Below are positions 1-3,925 of a DNA stretch of 5,289 bases, piece by piece. The DNA comes from JACPIN01 sp964367085 (GTDB lineage: Archaea; Nanobdellota; Nanobdellia; SCGC-AAA011-G17; ARS1403), in NCBI GenBank assembly GCA_964367085.1, contig CAYIWL010000055.1:1-5289 (forward strand), read 5' to 3'. Numbering within the stretch: the first letter of the stretch is position 1; each line of letters begins with the position of its first letter. The position numbers and the translations under genes are program-made. Under the pieces are notes generated by a model, which saw only the letters and a list, made by a program, of their open reading frames with translations, made no database searches and was not told where the DNA came from.

Positions 1-24
1 CATTGATCTAAAGAATTTACTCAT
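1..24 (-). CDS. Start of a minus-strand gene cut by the left edge (MSKFFRSM...)
   Basis: Only the first eight codons are inside the window, reading MSKFFRSM. The start is supported by a strong Shine-Dalgarno sequence, GAGGTG, at 29-34, four bases before the ATG. The stretch GAGGTGCAGCATGARTAA is shared, with one difference, with the start of the 52-aa signal-peptide gene at 1797. The first residues are also alike (MSKFFRSM against MNKLFKLM), and many of the DNA differences are transitions. I infer that this is a relative of that small peptide gene and perhaps the start of a second, similar cassette. Function cannot be judged from eight residues. A palindromic TATA box lies at 43-55, about 24 nt upstream of the ATG. 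Confidence 0.6.
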
Positions 25-28
25 GCTG

Positions 29-34
29 CACCTC
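29..34 (-). promoter_or_regulatory. Shine-Dalgarno site of the left-edge gene
   Basis: The minus strand reads GAGGTG, complementary to the archaeal 16S rRNA 3' end, with a 4-nt spacer to the ATG at 24. The spacing is the same as for the genes starting at 720 and 1797. Confidence 0.6.
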
Positions 35-42
35 TTCGAAAG

Positions 43-55
43 TTTTATAAATTTT
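43..55. promoter_or_regulatory. Palindromic TATA box, possible divergent promoter
   Basis: The sequence TTTTATAAATTTT contains the perfect 8-bp palindrome TTTATAAA at 44-51. Its centre is 26-27 bp before the plus-strand ATG at 74, the usual archaeal distance from TATA box to transcription start, so the plus transcript could be leaderless. It is about 24 bp from the minus-strand ATG at 24. The box is symmetric and could serve either direction. The assignment rests on spacing alone. Confidence 0.45.
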
Positions 56-73
56 GATACAACATGAACTACT

Positions 74-199
74 ATGAAAAAGGAAAAACCAAGTATGGAA
101 AAGGTAAAGAAACTTATTAAGAAAGTACATCACGATCCTAAATTGATGGAATCTGTAAGGCAATTTATCAGATATCATGGAGGAGAACCTGTTAACTGA
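74..199 (+). CDS. Small charged helical protein, 41 aa, unknown function
   Basis: The only plausible plus-strand gene in the window. It begins MKKEKPSMEKVKKLIKKV and ends RQFIRYHGGEPVN, and is rich in Lys and Glu with a heptad-like spread of hydrophobic residues, so probably two short helices. I do not recognise the family. Support comes from natural codon use for AT-rich DNA, a TATA box 26-27 bp before the ATG (no ribosome site, consistent with a leaderless mRNA), and a clean fit. It ends at 199, two bases from the end of the convergent PIN gene at 202. Against it, a minus-strand frame is open across the same bases (205 down to 17), begins with an ATGA overlap on the PIN stop and has AAGGAGG 10 nt upstream. 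That reading gives a Phe/Leu/His-rich protein that looks like the mirror of a Lys/Glu-rich gene, so I prefer the plus strand. Confidence 0.55.
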   Translation: MKKEKPSMEKVKKLIKKVHHDPKLMESVRQFIRYHGGEPVN

Positions 200-201
200 C
201 T

Positions 202-720
202 TCATTTTAGATAATCCTCCTTGAATTTCTGATACTCTATCATCTCGGGTATTCTGAGATTATTTTCTGTGTTGACTTTATTGTATATTTTACTTGAAAC
301 TTCAGATAATAGTGTTCTTTTATCTGAGGACACAATAATGTCCATAGAATTTAAGGAAGCAATTGCCACTATCTTAAAATCATTTTTTAAATTTTCTTCA
401 TTGTGTTTTTCTTTTGTTCTTCTTGTTGAAAATAGCTCCTTATACTCTTTAAAATATTCTCTTGCTAGATATTCCGCTAAAGGGGAAGTTGTTAATCCAT
501 GATCTATAATAGAGTTATATATTTGTAATAAGGATGTTCTCGTCAATATTCCCTTATATTTTACATGCTCCGGAGTTTTGTTAAGCTCACTTTTAATTAC
601 ATCTGTACCGTAAACAATTATTGCTTTATTTGTTCTTATCTTTTCAATTATCTCTTCGCTACACCTTTCGATTAAAATTTCACCATACACATTAGTGTCT
701 AAGATAATTGTTTTATTCAT
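202..720 (-). CDS. PIN-domain ribonuclease (VapC-like), last gene of the cassette
   Basis: A 172-aa protein with the PIN nuclease pattern. The first beta strand ends in the LDTN motif (D8, N10), a mid-domain acidic residue lies in VIKSEL (E45), and the C-terminal pair sits in the stretch NDFKIVAIA...DIIVSSDKRTL (D114 and D133). PIN domains are metal-dependent RNases, and free-standing ones are usually the toxin of VapBC-type toxin-antitoxin pairs; these four acids are the expected metal ligands. The protein is somewhat longer than a typical VapC of about 130 aa, with a charged insert at about 85-112 before the third motif. Its ATG overlaps the end of the ORF6N gene by 8 nt (713-720) and has GAGGGG at 725-730 as ribosome site. 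No antitoxin is directly adjacent. The RHH gene at the head of the operon, or the ORF6N protein, could play that part. Fold assignment is firm; toxin role is inferred. Confidence 0.88.
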   Translation of the reverse strand: MNKTIILDTNVYGEILIERCSEEIIEKIRTNKAIIVYGTDVIKSELNKTPEHVKYKGILTRTSLLQIYNSIIDHGLTTSPLAEYLAREYFKEYKELFSTRRTKEKHNEENLKNDFKIVAIASLNSMDIIVSSDKRTLLSEVSSKIYNKVNTENNLRIPEMIEYQKFKEDYLK

Positions 721-1642
721 GTTGCCCCTCTTTTAATTTTAGCCTATCAAGCAAAATAAATGCTTCTTTATCAAATTTAGAAAAGGCAAACCATTTCTTT
801 CCAAGATCTTTCAATGATGCTCCGAAATGGTAAATTTCTTTATTATCTATTATAATAAATCTGTCATGTGACCGTTTGAATTCTTTGATTTCAATGTTAG
901 GATACTGCGAATTGTATTTCTTTAAATCCAACAATAGTTGTTTTGATATCTCTTTAGTGAATACCTTAACCTTTACATTTTCCTTTCTCTTGATAAATAG
1001 CGTCAAAGTAGAGTCATCTATATAGTTGTCAATTAATATAATTGAAGAATTTGCAGATCTTATTATGTCTGAGAAAAATTTATGAGCATCAAAAATCTGT
1101 CCGTCAAAAAATATTCCTTTCTCTGGCTTTATATCTTTGCTTTCAATTAAGTTGAAAACCCGCTCAAATCTATTGTCATGCTCTAAAAGTCTTTGTTCTG
1201 TCTTGTCTAACCTCTTAAAAATTTGGGCATTGTTTGAAATGAATTTTCTCATTGCCACAAAAGCGTTTATTATCTGTATACTGATACTTATAGCTGTATT
1301 ACTTTTTAGGACCCCAGAAAGCATAGCTACTCCTTGTTCAGTAAAGGCATAAGGAGCATATCTTCTACCCCCATGATTTGAGGTGCCAATTTGGAACCTC
1401 AAAGGTTTATCTTTTGAATCCATGGTCACAATCTGTGACCTCAAGATTTCAAACTCATTTTTGTTTAATTGAAACATGAAATTCTTTGGGAACCTTTCAA
1501 TGTTTCTTTTAACAGCTCTGTTAAGTTGTTTTGTCTCAACATCATAAAGTCTAGCTATGTCCTCATCAAGCATTACTTGTAAGCCTCTGATTGTATAAAT
1601 TTTATTTCTAATCTCCTGTTCATTTAATATAATACTGCTCAT
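713..1642 (-). CDS. ORF6N-domain DNA-binding protein with C-terminal phospholipase-D-like domain
   Basis: A 309-aa protein of two halves. Residues about 8-110 match the ORF6N (KilA-N-like) domain of phage and mobile-element proteins, with the landmarks IRGLQVMLDEDIARLYDVET, the ERFPKNFMFQL stretch (49-59) and GGRRYAPYAFTEQGVAML (91-108). This domain is predicted to bind DNA. After a helical linker (about 130-170), residues 176-290 form a PLD-like domain with the segment SHDRFIIIDNKEIYHFGASL. The HxKxxxxD motif appears here as H259-x-R261-x4-D266, followed by GASLKDLGKKWFAFSK. I recall Arg at this position in related ORF6N proteins, so nuclease or phosphodiesterase activity is uncertain. The gene starts within the stop of the 52-aa peptide gene (ATGA, 1639-1642), has ribosome site GAGGGG at 1648-1653, and overlaps the PIN gene by 8 nt. 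Three palindromes lie at or near its 5' half. It may act as regulator, DNA-targeting component or antitoxin. Confidence 0.88.
   Translation of the reverse strand: MSSIILNEQEIRNKIYTIRGLQVMLDEDIARLYDVETKQLNRAVKRNIERFPKNFMFQLNKNEFEILRSQIVTMDSKDKPLRFQIGTSNHGGRRYAPYAFTEQGVAMLSGVLKSNTAISISIQIINAFVAMRKFISNNAQIFKRLDKTEQRLLEHDNRFERVFNLIESKDIKPEKGIFFDGQIFDAHKFFSDIIRSANSSIILIDNYIDDSTLTLFIKRKENVKVKVFTKEISKQLLLDLKKYNSQYPNIEIKEFKRSHDRFIIIDNKEIYHFGASLKDLGKKWFAFSKFDKEAFILLDRLKLKEGQHE
725..730 (-). promoter_or_regulatory. Shine-Dalgarno site of the PIN gene
   Basis: The minus strand reads GAGGGG, four bases before the ATG at 720, inside the last codons of the ORF6N gene. It fixes the PIN start and shows the gene is translated as part of a coupled unit. 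Confidence 0.7.
1377..1403. repeat. 27-bp near-perfect palindrome inside the ORF6N gene
   Basis: The outer arms are TTTGAGGT (1377-1384) and ACCTCAAA (1396-1403), with an inner palindrome CCAATTTGG (1386-1394). Only one base pair of thirteen (1385 with 1395) fails to match. The centre CAATTTG is shared with the palindrome at 1669-1683. The centre lies 42 bp, about four helical turns, from that of the palindrome at 1424-1440. Confidence 0.7.
1424..1440. repeat. 17-bp perfect inverted repeat, GTCRCAATYTGYGAC copy 2
   Basis: The sequence reads GGTCACA-ATC-TGTGACC. Its inner 15 bases, GTCACAATCTGTGAC, match 12 of 15 positions of the element at 1669-1683, and two of the three differences are paired changes that keep the palindrome. 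Here it encodes part of RSQIVT, in a reading frame different from that of the other copy, so protein coding does not explain the similarity. Confidence 0.7.
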
Positions 1643-1797
1643 CTATTCCCCTCTTCTGTTTTTTGAAGGTCGCAATTTGCGACTAGTTTAGTTTTAATGT
1701 ATAAATCCAACAGAGACATGTCGATTTGTTCTGATGCTGAATATATCGAGGATAAAATTACAATTCCCAGCAGCATTAGCTTGAAGAGCTTATTCAT
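1639..1797 (-). CDS. Small secreted or membrane peptide with signal sequence, 52 aa
   Basis: A short gene easily missed by annotation. The product begins MNKLFKLMLLGIVILSSIYS and continues ASEQIDMSLL, a textbook signal sequence: basic N-terminus, hydrophobic core at about residues 8-18 and a possible cleavage region near YSA-SEQ (19-24). That leaves a polar tail of about 30 residues with one Cys (C42). It could alternatively stay as a single membrane anchor. I recognise no family. Support for a real gene is strong: ribosome site GAGGTG at 1802-1807, a 4-nt ATGA overlap with the upstream RHH gene, and a 4-nt ATGA overlap with the ORF6N gene downstream. A 15-bp palindrome lies in its 3' part. 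In this context it could be a membrane-acting toxin, a small lipoprotein-like sensor or a peptide signal; none of these can be decided from sequence. Its N-terminus resembles that of the left-edge gene. Confidence 0.78.
   Translation of the reverse strand: MNKLFKLMLLGIVILSSIYSASEQIDMSLLDLYIKTKLVANCDLQKTEEGNR
1648..1653 (-). promoter_or_regulatory. Shine-Dalgarno site of the ORF6N gene
   Basis: The minus strand reads GAGGGG, five bases before the ATG at 1642, within the last codons of the 52-aa peptide gene. It supports the ORF6N start that overlaps the preceding stop. Confidence 0.7.
1669..1683. repeat. 15-bp perfect palindrome, GTCRCAATYTGYGAC copy 1
   Basis: The sequence GTCGCAATTTGCGAC is a perfect odd-length palindrome (7-bp arms) and locally GC-rich. 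It lies about 27-41 bp before the ORF6N start, inside the 52-aa gene, where it encodes VANCD. It could be a protein-binding site, or in the mRNA a short hairpin of six pairs with a three-base loop upstream of the ORF6N ribosome site. Confidence 0.7.
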
Positions 1798-1943
1798 GCT
1801 GCACCTCTCTTCAAATCTTTCTCAATCAAGGATTCAATGTATTCTGAAATTGAACTATCCTTGTCAATGCACTTCTTCTTTGCACTCTTCCAGATTTCGG
1901 GATCTATCTTCAGACTGGTTGTTTTTCTTAACTCAGGAATTAT
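1794..1943 (-). CDS. Ribbon-helix-helix regulator, 49 aa, apparent ATA start
   Basis: The frame has a clear RHH (CopG/Arc-like) fold: a basic N-terminal beta strand RKTTSLKID (6-14), helix A PEIWKSAKKKCIDKD (15-29) and helix B SISEYIESLIEKDLKR (31-46). Such dimeric proteins bind DNA through the strand and are common as autoregulating antitoxins. No ATG, GTG or TTG lies in frame between the upstream TGA and the domain. However, AGGTGA at 1947-1952 is followed, at exactly the spacing used by the neighbouring genes, by ATA at 1943-1941, so AUA is the likely start. ATT, the next codon, is an alternative. The codon could instead be a mutated ATG or a base-calling error. The stop overlaps the next ATG by 4 nt. 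It heads the four-gene unit and probably controls it; pairing with the PIN protein is an inference. Confidence 0.75.
   Translation of the reverse strand: MIPELRKTTSLKIDPEIWKSAKKKCIDKDSSISEYIESLIEKDLKRGAA
1802..1807 (-). promoter_or_regulatory. Shine-Dalgarno site of the 52-aa peptide gene
   Basis: The minus strand reads GAGGTG with a 4-nt spacer to the ATG at 1797, inside the last codons of the RHH gene. It is the main evidence that this short frame is translated. Confidence 0.7.
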
Positions 1944-1946
1944 GCT

Positions 1947-1952
1947 TCACCT
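1947..1952 (-). promoter_or_regulatory. Shine-Dalgarno site of the RHH gene, which decides the ATA start
   Basis: The minus strand reads AGGTGA, a perfect match to the archaeal anti-Shine-Dalgarno. Its GGTG core is followed by four bases (AAGC) and then ATA, just as GGTG-CAGC-ATG is arranged at 1797. Confidence 0.6.
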
Positions 1953-2029
1953 AGTATTATCTAATTTTTTTATTATTTAAATGTTTCTGTTTATAACTAT
2001 TCTATTATTGTAGTTTAGTATTATTTAAT
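1952..2029. repeat. Direct repeat ATTARATAATACTA upstream of the RHH gene, candidate operator
   Basis: On the minus strand, ATTAGATAATACTA (1965-1952) and ATTAAATAATACTA (2029-2016) agree at 13 of 14 bases. One abuts the RHH ribosome site and the other lies 64 bp further upstream, on the far side of both TATA-like boxes. The layout fits autoregulation by the RHH protein, but low-complexity AT-rich sequence could give a chance match. Confidence 0.45.
1974..1998 (-). promoter_or_regulatory. TATA-box candidates for the four-gene cassette
   Basis: Two minus-strand candidates lie in the 98-bp spacer upstream of the RHH gene: ATTTAAATA (1982-1974) and AGTTATAAAC (1998-1989). With a spacing of about 26 bp they would start transcripts near 1952 and 1968, the second giving a short leader that contains the whole ribosome site. 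No T-run ending the upstream 536-aa gene is seen, so read-through from it is possible. Confidence 0.45.
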
Positions 2030-2041
2030 GTTGGCGGAGTC

Positions 2042-3652
2042 TTAGAAATCAAGTTTTATCACTTTAGGTTTTTTTCTTATGAATTTCTTGAAGATCACGG
2101 CTAGTAATATTAACGCAGCCAGTACTTCAGATGAAATTATTGAGGCAGTTTTGTTTTCTCTTATTGCATTTATTGTTATCCCCAGCAATCCAGGCTTCTT
2201 GCTTACTTTAACTGCAATCAGTTCTTTACACTTGTTAACCGCTTCTGAAGTCAACTCTAATGCTCTTGTCGGATTATCATTCTCAAGCTCCTGCTCTGCT
2301 CGTTCTATTGTTTCTAAAAGCTCACTGCACTGCGGATTTCCGTCGAATAGTTTCTTTGCGAAAATTAACTGCTGTTGCGCTGCATCTTCTTCTGGACCCT
2401 CTTTCCCTACTATGTTTGTTATTATCTTAACTGCATCATGGAGCCTTGGGAGAGATGCATCCGCTGTTATCGTCACTGAAAACGTTCCGGTGTTTTCTGC
2501 TGCTTGAATTATCAAATTTGTTGTTATAGATGATGAGGGCTTTAAGGTGGCTATTGATGTCTTGTCTAGGCTTGGCTTTATTAGCGGGCTGTCTCCTTCT
2601 ACTGATAATGTTATATCATTAATATTTATCTCCTTTCCAAGATTTTGTATTTCCAACGGGATGATAATTGAATCCCCCTGGAAGATTGTGATTGAAGGCG
2701 GGGCTATTATGTGGAATGAATACGGTTTTGGAGATGTGCCTCCTGCTACTGAAGCTGTTCCTCCTCCCTGTGTTGTTGTGCTTGTTAATGCTGTTATGAT
2801 GAAACTTAAATTATTATCACTCATTCTTTGATTGTTTGCCTTGTCAACTGCACTTACACGCCAATAATAAGTATCCGCTGATAGGGAACTGCTCCAGCTG
2901 CTGAATGCATTCGTAGATGAATTTTCAGTTCTGCTTATCGTTGAGAAATCTGCTTTTGTTGATAATTCAATTGTATAATTATCTAGGTTGGTATCGGTCG
3001 ATGCATCCCATCCCAGAGTAGGGGAGTTATCTGTTGATGACGATGCATCTGCTGGAGAGGTAATATTGAATGCCGTCGGCAAAGTTGTGTCTATGGTTAT
3101 CATCCTCAAATCAGAGAATGACGAATTTTTTCCAGAATCATTTGCAGCAACTCTCCAATAATAGGCTTGATCTGTATGCAGGTTTATTATCGTCTCTGTC
3201 GGGGTGGCAGTTTCTACAATAGAATTATTTATTACAAATTCCAGCGTCAATGCCGAATCGTTATACACTTCAATAATGTAGGAGGTTGTGTCATTGTCAG
3301 CATCTGTAGTGTTTGTCCATGAGAAAGTTGTAGAAGTAACATTGCTGTAGGTATCATTTGCTTGGGATTCTATCGAAGGAGTTGCGGGAGCTGTATTCTC
3401 CGCTTGAAGTTGTGAGAACCTTCCGCGAAGAAGAATTTCAGTTAATGAAGGGTATTTAAACTGGCCGGCGATGTAATCAGACAGTCCCCTCACATCAAAT
3501 TGACTTGTCGAATTGAAAGATGCAGTCGTTGTATGGCCATCTACGGTTAAACCTCCTCCTGTTCCGGTTATTGCAATGGTTACTGGGATGACTAATAAAA
3601 ATATTAAAATTAAAACATTCGTTCTTCCTGCAATTGTTTTTGTATTATTCAT
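2042..3652 (-). CDS. Secreted membrane-anchored surface protein with fibronectin-III-like domains, 536 aa
   Basis: The N-terminus has a signal sequence (hydrophobic core VLILIFLLVIPVTIAI, about 13-28). Two fibronectin-III-like domains follow at about 89-188 and 191-289, each carrying the YYWRV strand (YYWRVAAND and YYWRVSAVD) and the DLR or NLSF closing strand. After a Ser/Thr/Gly-rich linker (290-308) comes an Ig-like beta domain (311-415). A charged helical segment follows (420-485) with two Cys residues (C442, C475), then a C-terminal membrane helix (about 505-522) and a basic cytoplasmic tail (FKKFIRKKPK). Many NxS/T sites suggest glycosylation. The architecture fits an archaeal cell-surface adhesin or envelope protein; the ligand is unknown. 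The ATG at 3652 has no clear ribosome site but overlaps the stop of the SpoVT/AbrB gene by 8 nt, suggesting translational coupling to it. Confidence 0.85.
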   Translation of the reverse strand: MNNTKTIAGRTNVLILIFLLVIPVTIAITGTGGGLTVDGHTTTASFNSTSQFDVRGLSDYIAGQFKYPSLTEILLRGRFSQLQAENTAPATPSIESQANDTYSNVTSTTFSWTNTTDADNDTTSYIIEVYNDSALTLEFVINNSIVETATPTETIINLHTDQAYYWRVAANDSGKNSSFSDLRMITIDTTLPTAFNITSPADASSSTDNSPTLGWDASTDTNLDNYTIELSTKADFSTISRTENSSTNAFSSWSSSLSADTYYWRVSAVDKANNQRMSDNNLSFIITALTSTTTQGGGTASVAGGTSPKPYSFHIIAPPSITIFQGDSIIIPLEIQNLGKEININDITLSVEGDSPLIKPSLDKTSIATLKPSSSITTNLIIQAAENTGTFSVTITADASLPRLHDAVKIITNIVGKEGPEEDAAQQQLIFAKKLFDGNPQCSELLETIERAEQELENDNPTRALELTSEAVNKCKELIAVKVSKKPGLLGITINAIRENKTASIISSEVLAALILLAVIFKKFIRKKPKVIKLDF

Positions 3653-3779
3653 CTTTTATTTTTACAGTGATGTATTTTTTCGGCTTTAGCTTAAATCTGC
3701 CAATTATTGCTGAAGGTATTGTAATAACAAAAGAATTTCCAACTTTTCTTATCTTGGCGTCAAATTCCCGTTCTATCAT
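3645..3779 (-). CDS. SpoVT/AbrB-type (MazE-like) DNA-binding protein, 44 aa
   Basis: A very short gene that annotation easily misses. The product begins MIEREFDAKIRKVGNSFVIT and continues IPSAIIGRFKLKPKKYITVK. This is the swapped-hairpin AbrB pattern: the strand KIRKVGNS, the strand VITIPSAII, then the KLKPKKYITVKI strand where family members usually read LKxGDxVxV. Such proteins are dimeric transcription regulators or antitoxins, and 44 residues cover little more than the domain. There is no ribosome site, but a TATA box at 3803-3814 would start the mRNA a few bases before the ATG. Its stop overlaps the start of the 536-aa surface protein gene by 8 nt, so it probably regulates that operon and itself. 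A VapB-like antitoxin role is possible, but no toxin gene is adjacent. Confidence 0.85.
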   Translation of the reverse strand: MIEREFDAKIRKVGNSFVITIPSAIIGRFKLKPKKYITVKIKDE

Positions 3780-3787
3780 GTATATAC
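3780..3787. promoter_or_regulatory. GTATATAC palindrome at the AbrB gene start
   Basis: A perfect 8-bp palindrome immediately before the ATG at 3779, close to the expected transcription start. It is followed by further ATATAT runs (3793-3809). It is a plausible autoregulatory site for the AbrB-type protein, but AT-rich palindromes arise readily by chance. Confidence 0.3.
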
Positions 3788-3802
3788 AGAAGATATATTT
3801 TG

Positions 3803-3814
3803 TATATATTTAAA
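3803..3814 (-). promoter_or_regulatory. TATA box of the AbrB-surface protein operon
   Basis: The minus strand reads TTTAAATATATA. Its centre is about 29 bp before the ATG at 3779, so the transcript would begin only a few bases before the start codon. This fits the lack of a ribosome site. Confidence 0.6.
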
Positions 3815-3821
3815 CCTATCT

Positions 3822-3861
3822 AAAACAAAAGAGATTATTTGTACGAATCAAAAACAAAGAA
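3822..3861 (-). terminator. T-rich terminator candidates after the right-edge surface protein gene
   Basis: The minus strand carries TTCTTTGTTTTT (3861-3850) and TCTCTTTTGTTTT (3834-3822), 65-105 nt after the stop of the gene ending at 3926 and just before the AbrB promoter. Archaeal termination uses such T-rich stretches without a required hairpin. No stem-loop was seen. Confidence 0.4.
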
Positions 3862-3925
3862 TTATCTTATCTTAATGCTGGTTTTGACTGCTTCTCTTAC
3901 AATCATGATTTGTTTCTTCAGTTTA

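Noticed and set aside
17..205. Minus-strand 62-aa frame after the PIN gene
   Set aside because: Its Phe/Leu/His-rich product looks like the mirror of the Lys/Glu-rich plus-strand gene, and codons are exactly in register. Kept only as a finding because its start overlap and upstream AAGGAGG are suggestive.
1141..1157. Inverted repeat TTTCAA-N5-TTGAAA in the ORF6N gene
   Set aside because: Short AT-rich arms, no shared centre with the other palindromes, easily a chance match.
269..1352. Plus-strand frames at 269-502 and 1137-1352
   Set aside because: Antisense to the PIN and ORF6N genes, with no recognisable domain.
1697..1954. Plus-strand 85-aa frame
   Set aside because: It is antisense to the RHH gene and the 52-aa peptide gene, which have a recognisable domain, ribosome sites and overlaps.
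2079..2831. Two plus-strand frames (2079-2507 and 2547-2831)
   Set aside because: Both lie antisense within the well-supported 536-aa surface protein gene and show Ser/Ala/Phe-rich shadow composition.
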